A stretch of 64,000 nt of DNA from Paenibacillus sp. An7 (GTDB taxonomy: Bacteria > Bacillota > Bacilli > Paenibacillales > Paenibacillaceae). The position numbers and the translations under genes are program-made. The DNA lies in NCBI RefSeq assembly GCF_009870785.1, contig NZ_WTWX01000004.1:1-64000 (forward strand). The letters are read 5' to 3'. The notes under the pieces were generated by a model. The model was not told where the DNA came from. It saw nothing but the letters and a program-made list of their open reading frames with translations, and ran no database searches. Of the stretch, positions 1-7,515 are shown one piece after another; position 1 is the stretch's first letter, and each line of letters begins with the position of its first letter.

Positions 1-53
1 CCCCGAATGGAGTCACTTTTTTTAAAGTGTCTACCATTCGGGGTTCAGTTCAT
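1..53. repeat. Near-perfect palindrome resembling IS3-family ends
   Basis: Arms 1-10 (CCCCGAATGG) and 34-43 (CCATTCGGGG) pair perfectly; an inner stem pairs CACTTT (14-19) with AAAGTG (24-29). Read on the minus strand the right side is TGAACTGAACCCCGAATGG followed by TAGACAC, which looks like an IS3-family terminal repeat (TG start, CCCC, AGACA). The left flank is outside the window, so I cannot tell whether a matching TGAACTGAA lies there. It could also simply be a bidirectional hairpin terminator, although it lacks a clean U-run outside the stem. Confidence 0.35.
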
Positions 54-153
54 CTTATGTGGCGGTTTGTTCTTCTTTTTATATTACTTACACCATACTG
101 CACATATTACTTCCCTTCGCGGGCGTATGAATTGGTAGAAGTAAGACAACGAC

Positions 154-206
154 AAAAAACCTCTCTTGTCATTGAATGATGAGTTCAATTTCAAGAAAGG
201 TTTTTT
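154..206 (-). terminator. Terminator of the alpha/beta hydrolase gene
   Basis: AAAAAACCTCTCTTG (154-168) pairs with CAAGAAAGGTTTTTT (192-206) with one mismatch, and an inner TTGAA/TTCAA stem lies in the loop. It sits just past the stop codon of the minus-strand hydrolase and has A/T tracts on both sides, so it may work in both directions. Confidence 0.75.
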
Positions 207-221
207 GGTGTAATTTATAGA

Positions 222-1157
222 TCATACCGAAGGAGTAACATGACGAAGGAGCCAATCAGCCACATGCTCTTCTACTTCTTTGCGGTTAATTTCATGTAGC
301 ATTTCATGCCTGCCTTCTGGGTAAATTCGGTATTCCAGATCTCTTATCCCTAGTTCTTTATACAATTCCACTAGATTCAGTACTCCTTTGCCATACATAC
401 CCACAGGATCATTTCCTCCTGAGAAGATGTAGACAGGTTTATCTTTAGGTATATCAGCTAGATGATATGGAAGATGAATCTCCATAAGCAGTTCGAAAAA
501 ACCTTGGTAAAAGCGAGCAGTGCATAGTGAGCCGCATAAAGGATCATCTATAAACTTCCTTACTTCTTGCTCATCTCTTGATAACCAGTCAAAAGGCGTA
601 GCAGCAGGACGGAATGATCGGTTAAATCCACCGAATACGACTGCATTGAGAAGAAAACTTCGGCGCTCTTGTCCCTGAATAAGACTTTGGAGTTGAGCAA
701 GGAGTTGACCGAACTTCAGTAAACTCCTTTTTCCGTTGGAACCGGTTAGAATATAGCCTTCATACAGATGAGGACCTGCATACATTACCTTTTGGGTAAG
801 AAAGGAACCCATACTGTGTCCTAGTAGAAAAATAGGGGAGCTAGGATGCTCCTGTCGTATCAATTTTCCTAGTTCGCCCATATCTTTGACCATCCATTTA
901 AAGGCATCAGGTCCGCCGTCTCCTAACATCCCTTGATCAAAGGCTGTCTTACCATGACCACGATGATCATTGGCATAAATGATGAACCCGTGATTAGTTA
1001 AGCATTCAGCCAGTTCTTTATAGCGTTTCGCTGTTTCGGACATCCCGTGTGCAATCTGAACAATTCCTTTGATAGGCATTCCCTCTTCCGGAGCCCACCG
1101 ATACACAAAGACATTGACCTCATCGCTGTCCAGCATTTGAAACGTATATTCCTGCAT
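222..1157 (-). CDS. Alpha/beta hydrolase, monoacylglycerol lipase-like
   Basis: This 311-aa cytoplasmic protein belongs to the serine aminopeptidase S33 / lysophospholipase-type hydrolases that cleave lipid or small ester substrates. The nucleophile elbow GHSMGS (Ser about 115), an HGMSE oxyanion-loop motif near residue 38, an Asp in GGNDPVG and a His in GRHEML (about 284) give a complete catalytic triad. The start is ATG 1157, preceded by GGAGGACTCACC; a longer reading from an upstream TTG would place the start inside that ribosome binding site. No signal peptide is visible. A hairpin terminator follows. The natural substrate cannot be told from sequence; related proteins act on monoacylglycerols or lysophospholipids. 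Confidence 0.85.
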   Translation of the reverse strand: MQEYTFQMLDSDEVNVFVYRWAPEEGMPIKGIVQIAHGMSETAKRYKELAECLTNHGFIIYANDHRGHGKTAFDQGMLGDGGPDAFKWMVKDMGELGKLIRQEHPSSPIFLLGHSMGSFLTQKVMYAGPHLYEGYILTGSNGKRSLLKFGQLLAQLQSLIQGQERRSFLLNAVVFGGFNRSFRPAATPFDWLSRDEQEVRKFIDDPLCGSLCTARFYQGFFELLMEIHLPYHLADIPKDKPVYIFSGGNDPVGMYGKGVLNLVELYKELGIRDLEYRIYPEGRHEMLHEINRKEVEEHVADWLLRHVTPSV

Positions 1158-1207
1158 GGTGAGTCCTCCTTCCAAAGAGAATGTCGGTAAAATAATGAAA
1201 TAATAAA

Positions 1208-2179
1208 TTAGGGGAGATAAGAGCGTAAAACCGTTGTATTTCCATCAAGTTGGTAACTTCCCAGGCTAGAAGGCAGTAAATAGCACTGTCCCGCTTTTAG
1301 ATCAAGTACTTCCGTATCATTCCAGATTAATTGACCGCTGCCTTCACAGACAACAAGGATTGTAAAACTATCTTCACTGGTCGACAGGTGCCAAGAACGG
1401 TTTACAATTCCTTTCTCAACGACAAAATAAGGGCAGGAAGCAAGAGTAAGCCATTCACCAGGAACAGCCTGATTTGTTTTCATCGAAGTAGCCCCCGTGT
1501 TTTTGAATACGGTTACGTTTAAAGAATCTTCGATATGAAGTTCACGAGGTTTGCCGTCAAGACCAGGGCGGTTGTAATCAAAAATACGGTAGGTTGTGTC
1601 AGAGTTTTGCTGAATTTCAGCAACTAACACGCCGGCACATAAGGCATGAACAGTACCTGCTGGGATAAAGAAGGAGTCTCCTGCTTCTACGGGTACTTCC
1701 TGCAGGGTATCCATTACCGTACCGTTTTCTAGCGCATCACGAAGCTGATCGTGAGTAACATTTTCTTTTAATCCATATATAATTTTAGCATCCGGTTTTG
1801 CATCAAGCACATACCACATTTCTGTTTTGCCGAGTTCTCCTGTTGGAAGTCCCGCGTAATCATCGGTAGGATGGACCTGAATGGATAGATCATCATTACA
1901 ATCAAGCAACTTAATGAGCAGGGGGAATCGGCCTCCTTGTTCGGAAACTCCCTTGTTGCCAAGCCAATCCCGTCCGTATGTTTCTCTTATTTCGTCAAGA
2001 CCAAGACCAGCGAGTTCCCCGTTAAGCACTTTTGTTGTTCCATTTGGATGATCAGCAATCATCCAACCTTCCCCAATATGTCCATTAGGTATCGTAAGAC
2101 CAAATTGTTCTAAAGCACGACCGCCCCATACTCTTTCCTTAAACTCGGGCTGAAATTGCAACGGGTAAGGCTTATGCAT
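1208..2179 (-). CDS. manA: Mannose-6-phosphate isomerase, class I
   Basis: It interconverts mannose 6-phosphate and fructose 6-phosphate in the cytoplasm, feeding mannose into glycolysis or supplying GDP-mannose precursors. The 323-aa length is typical of the short Bacillus-type ManA/Pmi. The zinc ligands of the cupin fold are visible in IQVHPTDDYA, KTEMWYVLD and GTVHALCAG. The start is ATG 2179 behind AAGGAGAG. It is 50 bp upstream of the hydrolase gene and in the same direction, so the two could be cotranscribed, although nothing links their functions. No sugar transporter is next to it. Confidence 0.92.
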   Translation of the reverse strand: MHKPYPLQFQPEFKERVWGGRALEQFGLTIPNGHIGEGWMIADHPNGTTKVLNGELAGLGLDEIRETYGRDWLGNKGVSEQGGRFPLLIKLLDCNDDLSIQVHPTDDYAGLPTGELGKTEMWYVLDAKPDAKIIYGLKENVTHDQLRDALENGTVMDTLQEVPVEAGDSFFIPAGTVHALCAGVLVAEIQQNSDTTYRIFDYNRPGLDGKPRELHIEDSLNVTVFKNTGATSMKTNQAVPGEWLTLASCPYFVVEKGIVNRSWHLSTSEDSFTILVVCEGSGQLIWNDTEVLDLKAGQCYLLPSSLGSYQLDGNTTVLRSYLP

Positions 2180-2236
2180 GATTATTCTCTCCTTATGATA
2201 TGAATTTAGTCTTTCTTCTACCCATATTAGATTCTG

Positions 2237-2821
2237 TTACTTTTTCTCAATAGCGATGAGATAGGGGGAAGTAGCTCTCTGCAACTGTCTGTATGTAACT
2301 GCTTGACCAATAGTTATAGGAAGTTTTGCAGCCCATTCACTAACTGCATGTGCTTCTTCATCGCCGCCTTTATGTCCGGGATATAATACGACAGTCAGGA
2401 TTCCTTTGGGTCGAAGTAAATCAAGGGATACTTCCAAAGCAGAGATCGTAGTTGCAGTAAGCGTGATAACAGAAGGATCAGCTTGATCCGCCGGCAGATA
2501 TCCAAGATTGAACATGACGGCTCCGATATGACCATGGAAATGGGAAGGGATATAATTTCTCATATCCCCATGACTTTGTTCAAAAAAGGTGACGGGAGCA
2601 AGTTTATCTTGATCAGTGGCACCCGCAAATCTATTTTTTGCAAGGTCAAGTGCTTGTTCTTGGATATCAAAGCCAAAGACTTGCCCCTTTGGTCCAACGG
2701 TCCGTGCCAAAAATAAAGTGTCTGCACCTGTCCCTACTGTAGCATCAATGGCTGTGTCTCCAAGACGTAGCCTTTCCGCTGTCCAAAGATGTGCACAACT
2801 AAGAATGGAACGAAAACCCAT
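2237..2821 (-). CDS. mnmM: tRNA (mnm5s2U34)-methyltransferase MnmM (YtqB)
   Basis: This 194-aa class I SAM-dependent methyltransferase is of the YtqB/MnmM family, which carries out the last methylation of the wobble modification mnm5s2U in Gram-positive bacteria. The SAM-binding motif I reads DATVGTGADTLFLA (residues about 27-40), with FGFDIQ as motif II and a NLGYLP catalytic-loop motif near residue 107. It starts 3 nt after the stop of the radical SAM gene, with its ribosome binding site (GGAGGGG) inside that gene's last codons, so the two are translationally coupled. The same pair is adjacent in Bacillus subtilis (ytqA-ytqB). Confidence 0.88.
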   Translation of the reverse strand: MGFRSILSCAHLWTAERLRLGDTAIDATVGTGADTLFLARTVGPKGQVFGFDIQEQALDLAKNRFAGATDQDKLAPVTFFEQSHGDMRNYIPSHFHGHIGAVMFNLGYLPADQADPSVITLTATTISALEVSLDLLRPKGILTVVLYPGHKGGDEEAHAVSEWAAKLPITIGQAVTYRQLQRATSPYLIAIEKK

Positions 2822-2824
2822 AAA

Positions 2825-3775
2825 TTAATATCCCCTCCAGTATTTCCCTTGCCAAGTATTACGAGCTTTTAGCTCAGCGTCAATACCATTTAATACTTCC
2901 CACTTTTTAAGGGACCACATGGGACCAATTAAAAGATCTCTTGGAGCATCCCCGGTTAGGCGGTGAACAATCATGTCCGGCGGCAAAATTTCCAGTGAAT
3001 CGACAATAAGTTTTATATATTCATCTTGCTCCAGAAAACGAAGAAGACCTGCTTCGTATTGTTTTACCATCGGTGTCTTGCGCATAAGATGAAGAAGATG
3101 AATTTTGATTCCTTGTACACCCATGTTTGCTACTGCTCTTGTTGTCTCAAGCATCATTTCATGGGTCTCTTGAGGAAGTCCGTGAATGATGTGTGTGCAT
3201 ACACGGATATTGTGTTTTCTTAGCTTTTCAACAGCTTCAACATAGCATTTTGTATCATGTGCCCGGTTAATTAACTGTGAAGTTGAATCATGAATCGTCT
3301 GCAGACCCATTTCGATCCATAGGTAGGTCCGTTCATTGAGTTCAGCAAGATATTCAACCACATCATCTGGTAAACAGTCCGGGCGTGTCGCGATCGATAA
3401 GCCAACTACTCCGGGCTGTTTTAAAATCACTTCAAAATATTCTCGCAGTTCTTCAACAGGAGCATAAGTGTTTGTGTATGCCTGGAAATATCCAATGTAT
3501 TTTGCATTCGGCCACTTTTGATGCTGGCGATCGCGGATTGTATTAAACTGCGTTACCAAATCGTTTCGTCTTGATCCCGCAAAATCGCCAGACCCTCTCG
3601 CGCTGCAGAACGTGCAGCCGCCTTTAGCGATCGAGCCGTCTCGGTTCGGACAAGTAAAACCAGCATCAAGCATGACTTTAAATACCTTATTGTCAAACTG
3701 CTCCCGCATTTCATAATTCCATGTGTGGAATCGTTTATCTCCCCAGAGTAGAGGGGAGGAAGTTGGTAAATTCAT
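2825..3775 (-). CDS. Radical SAM protein of the YtqA/TIGR01212 family (MnmL-like)
   Basis: This 316-aa radical SAM enzyme carries its iron-sulfur cysteines in TCPNRDGS and GGCTFCSARG (residues about 41-58), an arrangement related to but wider than the canonical CxxxCxxC. Its family neighbours MnmM in Firmicutes and has been linked to an alternative route to mnm5s2U34 in tRNA (called MnmL there); that role here is inferred from synteny. Later motifs include LSIATRPDC and EMGLQT, typical of Elp3/HemN-like radical SAM barrels. It starts at ATG 3775 and overlaps nothing upstream; the region above it is about 300 bp with a divergent promoter. Confidence 0.85.
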   Translation of the reverse strand: MNLPTSSPLLWGDKRFHTWNYEMREQFDNKVFKVMLDAGFTCPNRDGSIAKGGCTFCSARGSGDFAGSRRNDLVTQFNTIRDRQHQKWPNAKYIGYFQAYTNTYAPVEELREYFEVILKQPGVVGLSIATRPDCLPDDVVEYLAELNERTYLWIEMGLQTIHDSTSQLINRAHDTKCYVEAVEKLRKHNIRVCTHIIHGLPQETHEMMLETTRAVANMGVQGIKIHLLHLMRKTPMVKQYEAGLLRFLEQDEYIKLIVDSLEILPPDMIVHRLTGDAPRDLLIGPMWSLKKWEVLNGIDAELKARNTWQGKYWRGY

Positions 3776-4078
3776 TGTAGTGCTGCTCCTTTTGACTAAG
3801 TTCTTTCTGTATATAAATATAAAAAGATAAAGTTGAAAATTGAGTTAACGATAACCTTTACCATTGTATCAAAAAGCTTTGCAAAAAGGGAATTCATCTC
3901 CCAAAGAATACAGAAAAAGATCACAGACAAAATTAAAAAAATAAGCGCTTTCCTATTGTAAACCTTACACAGTAATGTTATATTATAACTAGGTCAGACC
4001 TTAGTATTATTGCTTACAAATTTCGCTAGAATTCATACATTTTGCTCGTCTCGGCCATACTAATAATGAGGTGATAAC
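3776..4078. other. Divergent intergenic region
   Basis: These 303 AT-rich bases separate the minus-strand radical SAM gene from the plus-strand 65-aa gene. They hold one good plus-strand promoter (3956-3984). I see no gene or stable hairpin in the rest. Confidence 0.6.
3956..3984 (+). promoter_or_regulatory. Sigma-A promoter for the 65-aa protein gene
   Basis: A -35 TTGTAA (3956-3961), 17-nt spacer and -10 TATATT (3979-3984) lie about 95 nt before the ATG at 4079. Confidence 0.6.
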
Positions 4079-4276
4079 ATGAATTCGATAATAAAAGCAG
4101 GACAGCACAAAGTAACGGTTGAGCTTACAGCGGATGAAGCACTAGCACTTACGGGAGTAAGGTTCAATAACAACCCGCAAGTAGAAACAATTGCTAAGAA
4201 AAAAATACGCAGAGCCTTCGAAAAGACATTTGATTTTTCTACCCAAGATAAGGTAGACTATGAACTGTTAAAGTAG
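4079..4276 (+). CDS. Small conserved-looking protein of unknown function (65 aa)
   Basis: I do not recognise the family. The 65-aa product is basic in its second half (AKKKIRRAFEKTF) and has no membrane segment, cysteine pair or signal peptide. It has a good ribosome binding site (GAGGTGATAAC before ATG), its own sigma-A promoter 95 nt upstream and a strong nested hairpin terminator directly downstream, so it is a single-gene transcription unit and very probably real. The amphipathic helix around residues 38-52 could bind a protein or nucleic acid, but that is a guess. Confidence 0.7.
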   Translation: MNSIIKAGQHKVTVELTADEALALTGVRFNNNPQVETIAKKKIRRAFEKTFDFSTQDKVDYELLK

Positions 4277-4300
4277 TTGGACCCCAATTCCAAATAAATG

Positions 4301-4351
4301 AAAAAGGAATTATATGCCGTACCTATTGGGTACAGTGTGTGATTCCTTTTT
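4301..4351 (+). terminator. Nested hairpin terminator
   Basis: AAAAAGGAAT (4301-4310) pairs with ATTCCTTTTT (4342-4351); inside it GTACC and GGTAC form a second small stem. It ends the 65-aa gene unit and is followed by a T-rich stretch. Confidence 0.8.
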
Positions 4352-4425
4352 CTTTTATCTTTACTTTTCACTGATATTTAGGCACAATTAATGCCGATGA
4401 ATTTTTTATATAACGGAGGAGAATT

Positions 4426-5175
4426 ATGCGTTTAAGGGGCAGAAAAGGGATTCGCGAAAATTTAGAAGAACAAAAAGATCTTGTTATTCTGAATCCTGCT
4501 GATTATAAAGGGAAATGGTCAGAATTGTTTGGAAACGATAGACCAATTCATGTGGAATTCGGTATGGGTAAAGGACAGTTTATCAGTCAGATGAGTTATC
4601 GCAACAAGGAAGTCAATTATATCGGAATCGATATGTATGATGAGCTTGTTCGTCGTGCAAGTGATAAGGCTAGATCAGCTTGGGAGCCAGAAGGTGTTGA
4701 AACTCCGCCAAACCTTAAATTGGCACTTGCAAACATTGAAGATATTCTCGATGTTTTTGAAAAAGGTGAAGTGGAACGGATTTACTTGAACTTTAGTGAT
4801 CCGTGGCCTAAATCCAAACATGCAAGAAGAAGGCTGACTCATCCGCGTTTTCTTGATAAATACAAAGAGGTGCTGAACAGTTTGGGGCAAATTCACTTCA
4901 AGACGGACTCAGAGACTCTATTTGAGTTTTCACTTAACTCATTTGCTGATTATGGTCTTCAAATGACGAATATCTCTCTTAACTTGCACCGTGATGGAAT
5001 CAATGAGGAGCATGTAATGACCGAATACGAACAAAAATTTATGGGCAAAGGAATGAACATTCACCGCGTAGAGGTTATTATCGGAGAACAAGCCCTTGCT
5101 GAATATAATGCTTCACGTTTGAAGAAGTATCGTTTAACAGAAAGTACAGGCAAACAAGACCCAGAACAAAATTAA
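4426..5175 (+). CDS. trmB: tRNA (guanine-N7)-methyltransferase TrmB
   Basis: It methylates N7 of G46 in the variable loop of many tRNAs, using SAM, in the cytoplasm. Family motifs are visible: EFGMGKGQF for SAM binding (residues about 45-53), GIDMYDELV, and the family hallmark NFSDPWPKSKHARRRLTHPRFL around residue 123. The late motif TEYEQKFMGKGMNIHRVE is also typical. The length of 249 aa is slightly above the roughly 215-aa family norm because of a charged C-terminal tail. The start is ATG 4426 behind CGGAGGAGAATT. It ends in a convergent region with a bidirectional terminator. Confidence 0.95.
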   Translation: MRLRGRKGIRENLEEQKDLVILNPADYKGKWSELFGNDRPIHVEFGMGKGQFISQMSYRNKEVNYIGIDMYDELVRRASDKARSAWEPEGVETPPNLKLALANIEDILDVFEKGEVERIYLNFSDPWPKSKHARRRLTHPRFLDKYKEVLNSLGQIHFKTDSETLFEFSLNSFADYGLQMTNISLNLHRDGINEEHVMTEYEQKFMGKGMNIHRVEVIIGEQALAEYNASRLKKYRLTESTGKQDPEQN

Positions 5176-5227
5176 AAAATGGGAATGTTTATTTGCCTGT
5201 CTTCATAAGATTTGAATAGTGGAAAAT

Positions 5228-5263
5228 AAGAAAGGTGCCTTTTTTTAGAAAGGCACCTTTCTT
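5228..5263. terminator. Bidirectional terminator between trmB and the GT28 gene
   Basis: AAGAAAGGTGCCTT pairs with AAGGCACCTTTCTT around a T/A-rich loop. The right arm overlaps the stop codon of the minus-strand glycosyltransferase, so the same hairpin serves both converging genes. Confidence 0.8.
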
Positions 5264-6378
5264 GTTTCTACCATTTCAATGATGCTTTTGGCACTTTGCA
5301 TCGGGTGAAATTTTTCAATCTCTTTTAAATGACGCTCTCTTGTTTCGACAATGGTCTCATACTCACTAAGAAGACGGTTCATCCATTTCTCGACAACTTC
5401 TAAAGTAGTGATGGGTTCACCAAGTCCTTGTTCTGTGAAATACAGACAATTTTCTTCTTCCTGACCTGGTAAGGGGTTATGAAACAGCATTGGAATTCCT
5501 TTAGCGAGTCCTTCTGAACAAGTCATTCCGCCAGGTTTCGTCACTAGAACATCGGATACTTCCATTAGCTTATCGATTTCTCTGGTGAATCCCATGATAT
5601 GGATGTTGGGTTTTTGATAAAGTGGATTCTGCTCCATATGGGCTCTCGCTTTGTCATTATTCCCCAGCACATAGATTAATTGAACCTGTTGTTGCCACTG
5701 AGCAAGGTACTCATTGACAATTTCATCGGTCATAAGACCCCAGCCGCCATCCATAACTAGAACCGTAGGCATATCTTTCAGATCAAATCTGAGACGGATC
5801 TCTTCACGGCTTGGATGTTCCCAAAAATTAGGATGAACCGGAATGCCGGTTACCTGAATTTTATTTTTTGGAACACCGCGGTTTATAAGCTTGAGCTGGA
5901 CTTCCGTGGTTGAAACGAGATAACGATCCACTTCTGGGCTAATCCATGTCCCATGAACGTCGTAGTCCGTTATAACCGTGCATAACGGAACCTCAACTCC
6001 AAGACGCTTAAGACGAGCGATGACAGCACTTGGTATTGGATGAGTGCAAACAATGATATCGGGTTTGAGCTGTCTTACAATGCTTCTTGTATGGGTGTAA
6101 AACAGCCTGTGTAATGCGAGCGTTGCGAAACGATTAATTGGTTTTTTATACTGTCTTCGATACATAAGTGCAACAAGCTTGGGTTGTTTTGTGATCGTTC
6201 TTTTGTAAGCATTTATAATGAGGGGAGCAACATGCGGGTTGAGAAAACTCCCTAATTCAAGCACTTTCGTCTGCACATCAGATGAGAGTCTCCTTAAACT
6301 GCTCGAGAGTGCGTATGCTGCTTGAGTATGTCCGGCTCCGAAACCTTCAGATAATAACAACACTCTTTTTTTGGTCAC
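5245..6378 (-). CDS. MGDG synthase-type glycosyltransferase (GT28 fold, UgtP-like)
   Basis: This 377-aa glycosyltransferase resembles diacylglycerol glucosyl/galactosyltransferases (UgtP, MGDG synthase) that build membrane glycolipids and lipoteichoic acid anchors at the inner membrane face. The N-terminal GFGAGHTQAAYAL loop is the family's acceptor-side signature, followed by PDIIVCTHPIPSAV and, in the donor domain, VMDGGWGLMT, TKPGGMTCSEGLAKGIP and PGQEEENCLYF. I chose GTG 6378, which has AGGTGA seven bases upstream; an ATG at 6417 gives 13 more residues but has no ribosome binding site. The PAP2 phosphatase gene lies just upstream and in the same direction, a fitting partner in glycerolipid metabolism. 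Confidence 0.85.
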   Translation of the reverse strand: MTKKRVLLLSEGFGAGHTQAAYALSSSLRRLSSDVQTKVLELGSFLNPHVAPLIINAYKRTITKQPKLVALMYRRQYKKPINRFATLALHRLFYTHTRSIVRQLKPDIIVCTHPIPSAVIARLKRLGVEVPLCTVITDYDVHGTWISPEVDRYLVSTTEVQLKLINRGVPKNKIQVTGIPVHPNFWEHPSREEIRLRFDLKDMPTVLVMDGGWGLMTDEIVNEYLAQWQQQVQLIYVLGNNDKARAHMEQNPLYQKPNIHIMGFTREIDKLMEVSDVLVTKPGGMTCSEGLAKGIPMLFHNPLPGQEEENCLYFTEQGLGEPITTLEVVEKWMNRLLSEYETIVETRERHLKEIEKFHPMQSAKSIIEMVETRKVPF

Positions 6379-6433
6379 TCTCAGCTCACCTGTTCCTTGC
6401 TCTTTGTTTTCTGTCATTCAAAGATACTAAACA

Positions 6434-6961
6434 TTATGGCCAAAATGCAACCGTTCCGAGTGCAACGGAAGTCCCAATTACTGCTCCAGCGAGTACGTCA
6501 GAAGGATAATGTAATCCAAGATAGATTCTTGAGAAACCAACAATGCTTGCTAAAGGCAGTAGGACGGATGTTACACTGGGTACGATCATCATAAAGGGAA
6601 CCGTGACAGAAAAAATCGCGGTAGTATGACCGGACGGGAAAGAATGATCAGATAAGGGATTACGAAAAGTATTTGTACCAGGCAGCGCTAGATAAGGTCT
6701 GATCCTAGGATACAGCTTCTTTGCTGCTGCCACAGGGATATGACTAATCGCTAAGGCGGCACAAGCCATATAACCAGCTTGTTTCCATGGCTGAGGTGCG
6801 AGTGTAGCTATGAGAAGAGAAGCTGCAATCGTAAATGTTGCCCCACCCAAATGAGTTAAGTAGTAAAGCCAAAAATTCAGGAAACGGTTATGAAGACGTC
6901 CGTTAATCCACATAAAAATTTTTTGTTCGAATGCTTGTAGTCTTACGAAAAAACGGCTCAT
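6434..6961 (-). CDS. PAP2-family membrane phosphatase
   Basis: This 175-aa integral membrane phosphatase has all three motifs of the phosphatidic acid phosphatase type 2 superfamily: KKLYPRIRP, SFPSGHTTA and SRIYLGLHYPSD. Members remove phosphate from phosphatidate, phosphatidylglycerophosphate or undecaprenyl pyrophosphate outside the membrane. About five hydrophobic segments are visible. The start ATG 6961 follows AGGGGGATGTTAT; a longer reading from 7060 begins without a ribosome binding site. It probably forms an operon with the downstream glycolipid-type glycosyltransferase. Which lipid phosphate it uses cannot be read from the sequence. Confidence 0.88.
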   Translation of the reverse strand: MSRFFVRLQAFEQKIFMWINGRLHNRFLNFWLYYLTHLGGATFTIAASLLIATLAPQPWKQAGYMACAALAISHIPVAAAKKLYPRIRPYLALPGTNTFRNPLSDHSFPSGHTTAIFSVTVPFMMIVPSVTSVLLPLASIVGFSRIYLGLHYPSDVLAGAVIGTSVALGTVAFWP

Positions 6962-7270
6962 ATAACATCCCCCTGCATCAATTGCGTCCACAATAAGTAT
7001 TAACCCTAGTTTATCACATTTTTTAATGTTATCCCTTTCAATAATAACCCATTTACACACTGTAAAAAAACAGTGCTTTTGACTTTATCCAAGAAAAAAA
7101 TATAAAATGATTCAAGCCACCGATTCTGGTTTAAAAAGTTTAAAGTTTTGTTTAAACCTTTTTGCTGCTTTTTGCGTTTAATATTTAGATCTTATTCCTG
7201 CATTTAGAAATAAATAAAAATGAAGAAGGAAAAGATCAAATAAAAAACGCGTAATCGGATGAAAATAAGA

Positions 7271-7408
7271 CTTAACTGCTTTGAATGAAGGCTTGAAGTA
7301 GTTCTTTTAGCGAAATCAGCCCAAAAGAACGCTTTATTGCCGAGATGCTGTCATTTGAGGATTTTGACAAAACTTCAGAAAGCATACAAAATCGAGTAGG
7401 CAGTTAAG
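7271..7408 (+). ncRNA. Candidate structured leader RNA of the GT2 gene
   Basis: CTTAACTGC (7271-7279) pairs exactly with GCAGTTAAG (7400-7408) and closes two internal arms: GTTCTTTT (7301-7308) with AAAAGAAC (7323-7330), extended by GGC/GCC (7290-7292 with 7339-7341), and ATGCT (7345-7349) with AGCAT (7381-7385) around an inner 7-bp stem (7354-7360 with 7373-7379). This has the shape of a three-way junction. No U-run follows it and I cannot match it to a known riboswitch. The rest of the 554-bp gap (6962-7515) is AT-rich, with one imperfect hairpin near 7130-7165 and nothing else I can name. Confidence 0.45.
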
Positions 7409-7515
7409 AATAGTGGTGAAGATATAGAAAAGAAACAAAGAACGGGTCATGTACTACAAAAAAATGCGCGTAAAAAAAGAGAAGCTCATATTAAAGAGGG
7501 GGTAGCAGAGAACAA

